Assembly (NCBI RefSeq): GCF_000170835.1
Contig: NZ_ABCP01000002.1
Coordinates: 62,001-126,000, forward strand
Direction: 5' to 3'
Length of the DNA stretch: 64,000 nucleotides
Source of the DNA: Marinobacter algicola DG893
GTDB taxonomy: Bacteria > Pseudomonadota > Gammaproteobacteria > Pseudomonadales > Oleiphilaceae
The notes beneath the pieces are model-generated. The model saw nothing but the letters and a program-made list of their open reading frames with translations, made no database searches and was not told the origin of the DNA. The first letter of the stretch is position 1, and the number at the start of each line of letters is the position of its first letter. Of the stretch, positions 1-9,054 are shown in pieces. The position numbers and the translations under genes are program-made.

Positions 1-1
1 A

Positions 2-70
2 CAGGCTGCCTTATTGGCAGCCATGGATCGGGCCGTGGCCGAGCGCGCAAGGCTCAGTCGCGAAGCGTGA
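2..70 (+). CDS. 3' end of an unidentified gene (partial)
   Basis: A forward frame is open from the window edge to a TGA at 68-70 and encodes 22 residues ending RARLSREA. The composition (Ala, Arg and Glu rich) suits the C-terminal helix of a real protein. It would converge with the SelD fusion and overlap its stop region by a few bases. The fragment is too short to name the product, and it could be chance. Confidence 0.35.
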   Translation, partial: QAALLAAMDRAVAERARLSREA

Positions 71-2330
71 TTGGCTCAATAGGCCCGCTTTCGTCCTGGG
101 GCAAGACCCGTCCGATAATGGCGGTGTGCGGGTAGCCCAGAGCTTTTAGCTCACTGATACAGGCGTCGGCCTGGTCTGCGGGTATGCTGGCGAGAAGGCC
201 ACCGGCCGTCTGCGGATCGAAGATCAACGGGTAACGGGGGTGGTTGACCCACCTTTCCTGGTCACGAATGCCACGCCGCAGACGAATATTGGCAGGCTGC
301 AACGAACTGAGGATGCCTGCTGCCGCAGTTTCCTCTGCGCCAGGCAAAATCGGTATTGCCATGAGATCCAGTTCCGCATCAACGCCGGAGGGGCGTGTCA
401 TTTCAACCAGATGGCCAAGCAAACCGAAACCGGTTACGTCGGTGCAGGCTCGTGACCCATATCGGCGCAGGCACTGTGCAGCGTCCTTATTGGACTGCAT
501 CATGGAGGCCAGGGCGGAATCAACCCAGCGGCCTTTCGCCGCCAGCTTGGCGTGGGCAGCGAACAGCGTCCCGGTGCCGATCGGCTTGGTCAGTAGCAGA
601 ACGTCTCCGGCCCGCAGGCCTCCCTTACTCATGACGTCATCAGGATCAATCAACCCGTTGACCGCAAAGCCCAGTGCCAGCTCACGGCCTTCGCCCGTGT
701 GGCCGCCCACCAACGCGCAGCCAGCTTCATTCAACACTTCCACGGCGCCAGACATCATCTGGTAAACCACGTCTTCCACCTTGGACTCTATGCCGTAGGG
801 CACGGTCGCAACGGCGGTGGCACTCTGAGCTTCGGCGCCCATGGCAAACACGTCGCCCAGCGCGTGATTGGCGGCAACCCGGCCAAACACATAGGGGTCG
901 TCAATAAAGGCCCGGAAGAAATCGACGGTGTGAACCACCGCCTTTCCGGGAGGCACGGTCAGTACGGCGGCGTCGTCCGGTGCGTGTAAACCAATCAGTA
1001 TGTCGTCACGCTCTATGGGTCGTAGCTCTCCCAGCGCCCGCGACAGCACGGTACTGCCGACTTTGGCGCCGCAGCCACCGCAACGCATGGCCACTGCGGA
1101 GATGGCCTGGGACGCTTCCTCAGGGTTTTGTGCGGCGCCAGTGTCGGGCAGGGCGGCATTCTCTTCCATGGCGGGAAGATCATTGAATTTCGCCATGAAA
1201 CGTCGATCGATGCTGTTTTTCCAGCGCCAGACCCAAGAACCAGCCAAAGACAGGTCACCCCGGGAGGCTACTGCGAATTTGTCGCCGGTACTGATCAGCG
1301 CCAGCCATTTTTTCTGCGGCCGGAACGGCTTCGCCGGCTTTCCGAGAGCATGGCGACGGAGGTTGTCCGCCAGTGGGCGGCCCTGACGAACGGCAAATAC
1401 GCCCGCTTTTTCCCGGGGATGATTCACAACGTTGGCAATGTCACCCGCCGCAAAGATATCGCCGTCGGTTTCTGTCTGCAGAGTGTCCGTTACCCGGATA
1501 AAGCCACCGTCGTCCAGGGCCAGGCCAGTGTCCCGCAGCCATTCGGGACCGCCGGCACGGGTGACCCAGAGCACTTCGTTGACCGACAGGGTGTCGCCGG
1601 ATTCCGTGGTCAAGCGATTGGCGGCAACCTCTGAAACTGCGGATCCCAGGTGAATCTTCACTCCACGGCTTGCGAGCGTTTCGGCGAATACTGCACGCAC
1701 CTTGGCGTTGTGGGTGGGGAGGATCTGCTGGTCAGCGTCAAACAGATGGAAATGCAATTGGTCCGGGTCGTGGCCGCGTTTTTCGAGCTCATTTCTTAGC
1801 CGGAACTGCATGGCCAGGGTGAGCTCAACGCCACCCGCACCGGCACCGACCACAGCAACGGTCATCGGGCCGTCATGGTTCTCCAGCCGCGATAGCAATG
1901 ACAACCAGCGATTATTGAATCCGTTGATAGGCTTGACGGGCACTGCATGCTCAGCAGCTCCGCTGACGTCACCTACCTTGGGAGCAGAGCCGATATTCAC
2001 CGACAGAATGTCGTAGGGAACATCCGGCCGGGAACGGCAGACTACCCGCTTACGACCACGGTCTATGCCGATAGCTTCATCGCGATAGAAGCGCGCGCCC
2101 GCGAATTCGGCCAGTTTACTGAGGTCGATATGGACTTCGTCGTAGGAATAATGCCCAGCCACGTAGCCGGGCAGCATGCCGGAGTAGGGGGTGTGGGTAT
2201 CCCTGCAGATGAGGGTAAGGCGGACACCAGGCACGGGGTTCATGGCAAAGCGCTTGAGAACGCCAACGTGGCTGTGTCCGCCGCCAATCAGGACAATGTC
2301 CCGTAAAACAGGCTGTTCGGATTGTTGCAT
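54..2330 (-). CDS. selD: Pyridine nucleotide-disulfide oxidoreductase fused to selenide, water dikinase
   Basis: This is a 758-aa two-domain protein. Residues 10-330 form an FAD/NAD(P)H oxidoreductase of the NDH-2-like class: an N-terminal dinucleotide fold with IGGGHSH at 15-21, a second fold with VVGAGAGGVEL near 160, and the FAD motif FAAGDIAN near 295. From about residue 410 the rest is SelD, which makes selenophosphate from selenide and ATP for tRNA selenation and selenocysteine synthesis. Its catalytic Cys and Lys lie in CGGCGAKVG near 416-424, so the active site uses Cys, not Sec. This domain order is a known natural fusion; the oxidoreductase may feed reduced selenium to SelD, which is inference. 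The ATG overlaps the stop of the preceding gene (TAATG), so the two are probably translationally coupled. Confidence 0.93.
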   Translation of the reverse strand: MQQSEQPVLRDIVLIGGGHSHVGVLKRFAMNPVPGVRLTLICRDTHTPYSGMLPGYVAGHYSYDEVHIDLSKLAEFAGARFYRDEAIGIDRGRKRVVCRSRPDVPYDILSVNIGSAPKVGDVSGAAEHAVPVKPINGFNNRWLSLLSRLENHDGPMTVAVVGAGAGGVELTLAMQFRLRNELEKRGHDPDQLHFHLFDADQQILPTHNAKVRAVFAETLASRGVKIHLGSAVSEVAANRLTTESGDTLSVNEVLWVTRAGGPEWLRDTGLALDDGGFIRVTDTLQTETDGDIFAAGDIANVVNHPREKAGVFAVRQGRPLADNLRRHALGKPAKPFRPQKKWLALISTGDKFAVASRGDLSLAGSWVWRWKNSIDRRFMAKFNDLPAMEENAALPDTGAAQNPEEASQAISAVAMRCGGCGAKVGSTVLSRALGELRPIERDDILIGLHAPDDAAVLTVPPGKAVVHTVDFFRAFIDDPYVFGRVAANHALGDVFAMGAEAQSATAVATVPYGIESKVEDVVYQMMSGAVEVLNEAGCALVGGHTGEGRELALGFAVNGLIDPDDVMSKGGLRAGDVLLLTKPIGTGTLFAAHAKLAAKGRWVDSALASMMQSNKDAAQCLRRYGSRACTDVTGFGLLGHLVEMTRPSGVDAELDLMAIPILPGAEETAAAGILSSLQPANIRLRRGIRDQERWVNHPRYPLIFDPQTAGGLLASIPADQADACISELKALGYPHTAIIGRVLPQDESGPIEPITLRD

Positions 2331-3106
2331 TAAATAACTTTCTTGGCTTCGTCGCTGAAGGTGTTAAAGCCTTTCACGCTGGAAAATGCCTGTAGCTTTT
2401 CTTTGTCCGCATCAGACGGATTGGCGATCTGATCAACCGAGGTGATACCGGCTTCCTTCATTTTGCGGGCGGTAGCCGGCCCAATACCTTTAACCTGGGT
2501 CAGGTCGCCCTTGTCCTTCGGCTTCGGAGCGCGTTTTGCTGCAGCCGGTTTTGTTGCTGGCTTCCGTGCGGCCGTGGGGGTTTTCTTGGGAGCGGTTTTA
2601 GTGGCTGCGGTCGAGCTTTTGGCGGTTGTGGCTGTGCTCGCCTTGGGCTTGGCGGCTTTCTTCGCAGTTGCCGCTTTTGCTGTGGCGGGCTTCTTGGCGG
2701 CAGGTTTTTTAGCAGCTGCCTTACTGCTGGTGGCTTTTTTCGGAGCTGATTTGCCTTTGGTAGTGGGACTCGCCTTCTTGGCGGCCTGGCCGGCAACCTT
2801 TTTCGCTTCTTCACTGGCTTCCTTGCTAGCGATACCAAGACGGTCCAGGATGTTGTTCTGCAACTCGTGGAATTCACCCAGGCGCCGTTCAAACTCTTCA
2901 TTGAACCGTTTCATTTCACGTTCACGGAGATCTTCCACTTCCTTTAACAGCTTGCGGACGGGTTCCTGGATCTGGTTCTGCAGGCTGTCGAACTGTTTGA
3001 GGGCGTCGTTGATCAGTTTTTCGATCTGTGATGATGTCTTATCGAACTCTTTGTTCACTTTCTTGACGACTTTATCAACGCTTGGCTTGTTGGCTTTCTT
3101 CGCCAT
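2330..3106 (-). CDS. Coiled-coil, Lys/Ala-rich histone-H1-like protein with C-terminal helix-hairpin-helix
   Basis: The 258-aa protein has three visible parts. Residues 1-95 are a charged helical or coiled-coil segment resembling phasin or poly(hydroxyalkanoate) granule proteins. Residues 100-200 are a low-complexity Ala/Lys/Pro/Thr tract with AAKKPA-type repeats like AlgP and histone H1. Residues 200-258 form a helix-hairpin-helix domain (LTQVKGIGPATARKMKEAG) of the kind that binds DNA. A strong AAGGAGA ribosome site precedes the ATG. Its TAA overlaps the ATG of the oxidoreductase-SelD gene. DNA or nucleoid binding is inferred from the tail and HhH; a granule-associated role is an alternative. 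Confidence 0.8.
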   Translation of the reverse strand: MAKKANKPSVDKVVKKVNKEFDKTSSQIEKLINDALKQFDSLQNQIQEPVRKLLKEVEDLREREMKRFNEEFERRLGEFHELQNNILDRLGIASKEASEEAKKVAGQAAKKASPTTKGKSAPKKATSSKAAAKKPAAKKPATAKAATAKKAAKPKASTATTAKSSTAATKTAPKKTPTAARKPATKPAAAKRAPKPKDKGDLTQVKGIGPATARKMKEAGITSVDQIANPSDADKEKLQAFSSVKGFNTFSDEAKKVI

Positions 3107-3152
3107 GAGGACTTTCTCCTTGAAGTGCGAGTTGATGTGGGGCGTGGGTGGT

Positions 3153-3551
3153 TCAGGCCAGTTGCCGAATGCTGGAGGCGGGCCCTGAGGAACGTCTGGA
3201 TTTCAGTGTCTGCTTCTTGAGCACCACCTCACGAATGCGCTTGAGTTTTTCGCTCAGGGCAGACGAGGAGTTGTCATTGAGTTCTACGAAATCAACGGAA
3301 TAGAAGAAATTGCTACAGTGTTTCCTGCGTTCCGTTACCAGGCCGGTAATGCCATCCGCCCTGATGTCGTCAAACGGCATTTCCATCACGAGATCCAGGA
3401 TGACCGTATCACCGGGGTTGAATATCTTGTCCGTCTTCATCACACATCCGAAGTGATCCAGCTCGAACAACGCGGCCTGTACACGCTCTCGGCGAAAGAG
3501 GCCACGCTTGATGTGAAAATGTGCGACAAGATCCGGTAGTGCTTCGTTCAT
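3153..3551 (-). CDS. PilZ-like domain protein
   Basis: The 132-aa protein starts with a basic RRERVQA stretch near residues 20-26, followed by beta-rich sequence (GCVMKTDKIFNPGDTVILDL). This layout recalls PilZ domains, which bind cyclic di-GMP, but the canonical RxxxR and (D/N)xSxxG motifs are degenerate, so ligand binding is uncertain. The C-terminus is a basic helix. It lies just upstream of the histone-like/SelD pair on the same strand and may share their transcript. The family call is tentative. Confidence 0.55.
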   Translation of the reverse strand: MNEALPDLVAHFHIKRGLFRRERVQAALFELDHFGCVMKTDKIFNPGDTVILDLVMEMPFDDIRADGITGLVTERRKHCSNFFYSVDFVELNDNSSSALSEKLKRIREVVLKKQTLKSRRSSGPASSIRQLA

Positions 3552-3696
3552 CTAAAAATGATCTCTGTTGCCCCCCGAGGGCGTCCTGACGACACCTCGA
3601 GGGCATGCTCCTGAAGGTATATGGTTAAACAATAGCCACACTCTGTTGGTTTGGCAACGTGTTCAGTGTCATACGATAGAGCTCTCAGGCGGTTCA

Positions 3697-5244
3697 TCAA
3701 CTGTTTTTGTCATTTTGGCCTGTTTGTAGGGTATTCAGCTCGTAAATATCCGTGCGCCGATCTTTCAGGTTGGTCACGGAGCCTTCATTGCGAACCAGCT
3801 TCAGCTTTTCCAGATCCATATCCGAAAACATGATCATTTCCGTATTCGGAGTCGTTTCCGCCATCACCGCGTCATGGGGGAAAGCGAAGTCCGATGGCGA
3901 GAATACGGAGGATTGGGCGTACTGGACGTCCAGGTTCTCAACCTTGGGAAGGTTACCCACGCTACCGGTGATCACGACGTAACACTCGTTTTCAATCGCA
4001 CGTGCCTGAGCACAGTGACGTACCCGAAGGTAGCCGTTCTTGGTGTCTGTCCAGAAGGGCACCAGAATAATATCCACCTCTTCAATGGCAGCCAGGCGCC
4101 CCAGTTCCGGGAACTCGATGTCGTAACAGATCATGATGGCCACGCGGCCGGCGTCTGTGTCGAACACCTGGAACTTTTCACCGCCCTCGATGACCCAGTC
4201 ACGGCGTTCGTGGGGGGTGATATGGATCTTGCGCTGCTCGTCGACGCGGCCATCGCGGTGGCACAGATAGGACACGTTGTAGACCCGATCATTTTCGAGC
4301 AGGGGCATCGAACCGGTAATGATGTTGATGTTGTAACTGACCGCCATTTCCGACATCTGGTTGCGGAACTGCTCGGTAAAGCCTGCCAAAAAGCGAATGG
4401 CCCTTGTCTGGTCCACCTGGTCCGTCAGACCCATCAGCGGTGCGTTGAAAAACTCCGGAAACAGCGCGAAATCGCTCTTGTAGTCCGAGAGCGCATCCAC
4501 GAAGTACTCCACCTGCTCCAGTACTTCTTCCACAGAGGTAAACTCACGCATCTGCCACTGGACCGCGCCCAGGCGCACTTGAGTCTTCTTGACGCTCAGG
4601 ACCGGAGATGGCGGGGTATAGAGGATGTTCCGCCATTCCAGCAGCGTGGCGTAGCCCAGGGACTTTTCGTCTTCCGGCAGGTATTTGTGCATCAGCCGGG
4701 TGACCTGGAAGTCGTTGGACAGCTGAAAGCTCAGAATCGGATCGTAAATATCCTTGCGATCCACTCGCTGGATGTATTCTTCCGGGGAGTGCTGGTCTGA
4801 ATACTTGTGATACCCCGGAATCCGGCCGCCTGCCAGGATGGCGCGCAGGTTCATCGAGCGGCAGAGTTCCTTTCGGGCCTCATAAAGCCGCCGGCCAAGA
4901 CGGTAGCCGCGATAGTCCGGGTGGATAAACACATCGAGACCGTAAAGCGAGTCGCCTTTGGCGTTGTGCCAGATTTTTTCATTGCGCAGGATCAGGTCGT
5001 CGTAGGTGTGCGGGTTACTGAACCGCTCATACTTGACGCACACCGTGAGTGCCACGGCCACCAGGTCACCGGATTCCTCGATACAGATCTGGCCATCAGG
5101 GAATTGCTGCACCAGAGCCTCAATCGTGTCCTCTGGCCAGGCACCGCCAATATCGTCGTAGACCCTGTCCATCAGCCGCTGGAGCTGAGGGTAGTCATCA
5201 TTGGTCAGGTTACGAAGGTTGAGGTGCAGTTCTTCGTGGGCCAT
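3697..5244 (-). CDS. GNAT acetyltransferase-carbon-nitrogen hydrolase fusion
   Basis: The 515-aa protein has an N-terminal GNAT domain (about residues 8-205, acetyl-CoA loop RGYRLGRRLY) joined to a nitrilase-superfamily amidohydrolase (about 225-500). The hydrolase triad is visible: Glu in FPEFFNAP near 263, Lys in RKIHITPHE near 338, and Cys in MICYDIEFPE near 372. Both halves therefore look active. The same domain order occurs widely in bacteria, but I know of no firmly assigned substrate. GGGAG about 10 bases upstream supports the chosen ATG. It appears monocistronic. The region upstream of its start carries a 24-bp tandem repeat. Confidence 0.9.
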   Translation of the reverse strand: MAHEELHLNLRNLTNDDYPQLQRLMDRVYDDIGGAWPEDTIEALVQQFPDGQICIEESGDLVAVALTVCVKYERFSNPHTYDDLILRNEKIWHNAKGDSLYGLDVFIHPDYRGYRLGRRLYEARKELCRSMNLRAILAGGRIPGYHKYSDQHSPEEYIQRVDRKDIYDPILSFQLSNDFQVTRLMHKYLPEDEKSLGYATLLEWRNILYTPPSPVLSVKKTQVRLGAVQWQMREFTSVEEVLEQVEYFVDALSDYKSDFALFPEFFNAPLMGLTDQVDQTRAIRFLAGFTEQFRNQMSEMAVSYNINIITGSMPLLENDRVYNVSYLCHRDGRVDEQRKIHITPHERRDWVIEGGEKFQVFDTDAGRVAIMICYDIEFPELGRLAAIEEVDIILVPFWTDTKNGYLRVRHCAQARAIENECYVVITGSVGNLPKVENLDVQYAQSSVFSPSDFAFPHDAVMAETTPNTEMIMFSDMDLEKLKLVRNEGSVTNLKDRRTDIYELNTLQTGQNDKNS

Positions 5245-5316
5245 ATACGGCAGCTCCCGTTGGGTATGGAAATGACGACAAGAATTGTTAATTGCCTGGG
5301 TATTTTATCAGAGAGC

Positions 5317-5400
5317 GTTAAAGACTTCTTACCAGATAGAGTTAAAGACTTCTTACGAGATAGAGTTAAAGACTTCTTACCAGATAAAGCTAAAGACTTT
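5317..5400. repeat. 24-bp tandem repeat between divergent genes
   Basis: Three consecutive 24-bp units start at 5317, 5341 and 5365 (core GTTAAAGACTTCTTAC), nearly identical, followed by a decayed partial copy at 5389 beginning GCTAAAGACTT. They lie between the divergent starts of the GNAT-nitrilase and chemoreceptor genes. The period is close to two helical turns plus a few bases and divisible by three. A set of regulator binding sites or a slippage-generated spacer are both possible. Confidence 0.85.
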
Positions 5401-5495
5401 GCAGCAAACGCCGAAAACCAGTTTATGAATGATAGGCAGCCGATACGCTGTTTGCTTGACCCCCCGAATTGTATGTCTCGAAAAGGACCCGGAAA

Positions 5496-7382
5496 ATGAA
5501 CCTGAGTTTCGGCCAAAAGTTACTCGTCGCCTTTGGTGTTTTGCTTTTACTTGTCATGGGGGCGTTCACACTCAGCGGAAACCTCCGGTTACAGGACACT
5601 ACGGATACCTATGTTGATGCGCTGATTGAAGACACGGTGGCTCAGAGTACGTCCAGCATCGCGGATTGGCTCAACACGCGCCTTGCCATGACTGAAGCAA
5701 CCGCTAAAGCGCTGGAGTCGGTGGAAACCGATGCCGAGGCGCGGGTTATCCTGGCCGCCGCGACATCCGGTGGTGGGTTCATTGATGTCTATGTTGGCCG
5801 TGACGATGGCTATATGCTGATGAAGGACGACGCTTCCGAAGCCACGCTGCCTGCGGATTTCGACCCACGCACACGGCCCTGGTTCAAACAGGCGAAACAA
5901 AAGGGCTCAGCTTCGTTCACCGAACCCTATGTGGATGCTGGCACCGGCGGTACTATCATCTCCACGCTGGCTCCGGTCAAGCGCGGGGCCTATCAGGGCG
6001 TCGTCGGTGGTGATATTGCGTTGAAAACCATAGAACAGACGCTCTCCACCATTACGCTGGCCAACACCGGTTATGCTGCCCTGATCAGTGACGATGGCAC
6101 AGTCCTGTTTCACCCGGACCAGAAACTGGTTGGCAAGAAGATCAGCACTCTTCTGGGAGAATCACCCCGGCTCAGCGGTGAAGTCCACGAATACGACAGC
6201 GGAGATGCCAGCTGGACCGCGGGTTTCCATCGCATCAAAGGCGCTCGTGGTGTTGAGTGGTATCTTGGCACCTTTATCAATGAGGACAAGATCAATGCGC
6301 CGGTTCACGCAGCCCGCGTGACGGGACTGATCATCGCGGTGATTGGCCTGTTGGTGTCACTGGTAATCCTGCACTTTGGTATCCGCGCGCTGATGGCTCC
6401 TGTCCGTAAGCTCAATGCCGCCATGGCGTCAATCGCCAGTGGCGAGGCGGACCTCACCAAGCGCCTGGATGATAGCGCCAACGACGAATTCGGCAAGCTC
6501 GCGGCGGAGTTCAACATATTTGTGGAGAATATCCAGAATGTGGTCCGGGACGTCCAGCAGGGTACAGCCGAGCTTGGCGAAAACGTGTCCTCCTTACGTG
6601 ATACCGCCAGCACCAGCCGAGACAGCGTTGAAAAGCAGCAAGCCGAGATTGATATGGTGGCCACGGCCATCAATGAGATGTCTGCCGCTGCGGGAGAAAT
6701 TGCACAGAATGCCCAGCAGACAGCGGACGCTTCCAACACCGCCGACGCAGACAGCCGTGCTTCCCTTGAAACCGTTGCCGCGTCCCGGGATGCGGTACAG
6801 AAACTGTCGAAAGAAATTAACGCTGCTGCGGAAGTCATCGACAAACTCGGCAAGGATGTTACCGACATTACTTCGGTTCTCGAGGTGATTCAGGGTATTG
6901 CCGAACAAACCAACCTACTGGCACTGAACGCTGCAATTGAAGCCGCCAGGGCTGGTGACGCAGGTCGCGGCTTTGCAGTAGTCGCTGACGAAGTGCGGAA
7001 TCTGGCTCGCCGCACTCAGGACAGCACAGAAGAAATCAACAACATGATTGAGCGCCTGCAAAGTGGTGCAAACCAGGCTGTGGACGTCATGAAGGCATCA
7101 ACAGCGGTATCGAATGTGAGCATGGAAAAAGCGCAGGATGCAATGGAGTCGCTCAACCGTATCGCTGACGCAATAACGTCGATCAGCCAGATGACCTCGC
7201 AGATCGCAACAGCCTCTGAAGAACAGACCTCCGTGACAGAGGAGTTGAACTCCTCCATCACCCGGATTGCCGACCAGGGCCAGGAAGCCGCCAAGGCTGC
7301 CAGCGAAAACGATGTTTACAGCGGTCAGATTGAATCGGTTGGCCTCACACTCAGCGAGAACGTGTCACGATTTAGGGTTTGA
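5496..7382 (+). CDS. Methyl-accepting chemotaxis protein (dCache-HAMP-MCP signal)
   Basis: The 628-aa chemoreceptor begins at the ATG preceded by AAAAGGA; an in-frame TTG at 5469 is a less likely start. A transmembrane helix near 7-29 leads into a periplasmic double-Cache sensor (about 30-275), a second helix near 280-302, a HAMP domain, and the cytoplasmic signalling coiled coil. The hairpin tip is well conserved ([20 protein letters not shown]). The C-terminus lacks a CheR-type pentapeptide. The ligand is unknown, though dCache domains commonly bind amino acids or organic acids. The 3' end overlaps the convergent next gene by 18 bp. Confidence 0.95.
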   Translation: MNLSFGQKLLVAFGVLLLLVMGAFTLSGNLRLQDTTDTYVDALIEDTVAQSTSSIADWLNTRLAMTEATAKALESVETDAEARVILAAATSGGGFIDVYVGRDDGYMLMKDDASEATLPADFDPRTRPWFKQAKQKGSASFTEPYVDAGTGGTIISTLAPVKRGAYQGVVGGDIALKTIEQTLSTITLANTGYAALISDDGTVLFHPDQKLVGKKISTLLGESPRLSGEVHEYDSGDASWTAGFHRIKGARGVEWYLGTFINEDKINAPVHAARVTGLIIAVIGLLVSLVILHFGIRALMAPVRKLNAAMASIASGEADLTKRLDDSANDEFGKLAAEFNIFVENIQNVVRDVQQGTAELGENVSSLRDTASTSRDSVEKQQAEIDMVATAINEMSAAAGEIAQNAQQTADASNTADADSRASLETVAASRDAVQKLSKEINAAAEVIDKLGKDVTDITSVLEVIQGIAEQTNLLALNAAIEAARAGDAGRGFAVVADEVRNLARRTQDSTEEINNMIERLQSGANQAVDVMKASTAVSNVSMEKAQDAMESLNRIADAITSISQMTSQIATASEEQTSVTEELNSSITRIADQGQEAAKAASENDVYSGQIESVGLTLSENVSRFRV

Positions 7383-8315
7383 GTGAGACGCTTTTTTTGG
7401 GGCGGATAGTTTCCGGATTCGTCGTCGGAGTTCGAGAAGGGTTCTGCTGCCAATGGCCCAGGACTCGTCCGTCAGATAAGGATTATCCAGAACAAGGACG
7501 TTCCGGCTGTGCAGGTTCAGCTCGTCGATGGCCTGGCCGTAATACTGGTTGAGGTAGGCGCCGAAGCTGCCATCGAAAATGGCCCGTTCCATGCCCAGTT
7601 GGAGCCGATGAGCCGTCTCATGGTCGTGGCGGTTGACGAAGAAATAAGAGGGCATCGGATAGGCCAATAACAGATCGGGCTCGATGACGAAATCTTCGTT
7701 GTTTTCAAGCTCCAGATCGAAAAGGACCTCGCTGACCCCGCGGGCAAAGCACTCAAAACGATGATTCTCCAGCATGCGGAAAAGGATTTCGTACCGCGAG
7801 TGAGTCACCACGTTGACTCCGTTGGCCTGCAGAATCGACGCGTCTGGCCAGTGGGCGCCCTGGCCGATGCGGACTCCGGACTCCTGAAGATTGCCCAGGT
7901 TCCGGATACCCTTGAACCTGGGCAGTGAATCTTTAAGCACTACGCACACCCGAAGCCCCAAAAGCCCGCCATCAATCGGTATGGGAATCGCCCGCAGGCT
8001 TTCTTCTCTCTGGTTTGATGTCGCGACGTTGGCGATATCAACCAACCCTGATTGCTGGCGCTCAAGTTCCCGGACAACCCGGCCTTGGGCCATCTCCAGG
8101 GTGCGAGTGATTCGATAGGAACCGTATTCCGGTGTTTTGTCAAAGGCGAGGGCGACCAAGGCTCGTATAGGTGGGCTGTCATAATTGCGGTACCACAGAC
8201 GATACTCCGTCGCCTGTGTTTCTCCAGATGCGTATTCCGAAGACACACTGGTTCCCGGGCAAACCAGAAACAATGCCAGGGCCGTTAGCCAGCCTGGCGC
8301 ACGCCTCACTTTCAT
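7365..8315 (-). CDS. Periplasmic solute-binding-like protein (family 3 type)
   Basis: The 316-aa protein has a Sec-type signal peptide (hydrophobic core [12 protein letters not shown]) and a body typical of family 3 periplasmic binding domains lacking a transporter gene beside them. Short motifs such as [13 protein letters not shown] and [14 protein letters not shown] fit the two-lobe fold. No permease or ATPase genes are adjacent, so it may serve as a sensor or orphan binding protein. It converges with and overlaps the chemoreceptor gene by 18 bp. Confidence 0.75.
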   Translation of the reverse strand: MKVRRAPGWLTALALFLVCPGTSVSSEYASGETQATEYRLWYRNYDSPPIRALVALAFDKTPEYGSYRITRTLEMAQGRVVRELERQQSGLVDIANVATSNQREESLRAIPIPIDGGLLGLRVCVVLKDSLPRFKGIRNLGNLQESGVRIGQGAHWPDASILQANGVNVVTHSRYEILFRMLENHRFECFARGVSEVLFDLELENNEDFVIEPDLLLAYPMPSYFFVNRHDHETAHRLQLGMERAIFDGSFGAYLNQYYGQAIDELNLHSRNVLVLDNPYLTDESWAIGSRTLLELRRRIRKLSAPKKASHSNPKS

Positions 8316-8490
8316 TGAAGACCTACTCCCGCGTCCATTCGAATTTCTTGTTGTCGCCCGTTTTGTTATCAGAGCAGTTTAGGTGAATTTCCATGTTCGA
8401 GAAGAAAATGCCGTAAAAAATCGCAAAAACAGTTGCGATACCTTTAAAACGGCTGCAATCATGGATGTTAAATCACCAAAAGGAAAAAAC

Positions 8491-9042
8491 ATGGCGTTCA
8501 TCGACAATCTGATAGGTGCAACCGGCCATTGGGTGTCTGAATCGAATCCTGAAGCGCGAATCACCCAACCGATGGCATGGCTCCGTAAAACCAGTGGTTA
8601 CGCGGCCGTTAACCGGATTATTGGCCTGTCGATACCGTTCGCACCACGAAATCGATTCAGTGTTGAGGAGATTCGTCCAGGGTTCGTAAAGGCAAGAATA
8701 CGCCTGAAAGGCAATAAGAACCACTTTGGCAGCCTTTACGCCGGTGCCTATTTCCTGTTGGCGGAGATTCCCGGTGGCGTGTTGACGTTGTTTGATCTGG
8801 GGCCGGCTTATACGCCCATTCTCAAGGAAATGACGCTTCAGTTCCTGCAGCCGGCGAACTCCGACGTGTTTGTTGAGTTCTCACTGGACGCCGCCACGGT
8901 GGAAGCCATCAAGGCTGAGGCCGATGCAACGGGTAGGGCTGCGTTTGAGTTGGAAGGTGCCCTTTACGACAGCGAAGGCAATCATGTGGCTACCTCGATG
9001 GCCCACTATCGTGTTCGCAAGAAAGGCTTCCAGGCGCAATAA
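8491..9042 (+). CDS. DUF4442 / hotdog-fold thioesterase-like protein
   Basis: The 183-aa protein is of the PaaI-like DUF4442 hotdog family. The signature region GNKNHFGSLYAGAYFLLAEI is near residues 73-92, in the position of the helix that carries active-site residues in acyl-CoA thioesterases. An AAAAGGA ribosome site directly precedes the ATG at 8491; upstream in-frame starts at 8461 and 8383 lack one. Activity on acyl-CoA is inferred from the fold. Confidence 0.8.
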   Translation: MAFIDNLIGATGHWVSESNPEARITQPMAWLRKTSGYAAVNRIIGLSIPFAPRNRFSVEEIRPGFVKARIRLKGNKNHFGSLYAGAYFLLAEIPGGVLTLFDLGPAYTPILKEMTLQFLQPANSDVFVEFSLDAATVEAIKAEADATGRAAFELEGALYDSEGNHVATSMAHYRVRKKGFQAQ

Positions 9043-9054
9043 CCTCAGGTTGGT

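Noticed and set aside
2442..3188. Long hydrophobic forward frame opposite the Lys/Ala-rich gene
   Set aside because: It is the antisense of a Lys/Ala-rich region, which always gives Phe/Leu/Ala-rich sequence; the reverse gene has a strong ribosome site.
4807..5499. Forward frame whose end reads as VKDFLPDR-type repeats, like a stress protein
   Set aside because: It lies mostly antisense to the GNAT-nitrilase gene, and the repetitive part is just the 24-bp DNA repeat read in one frame.
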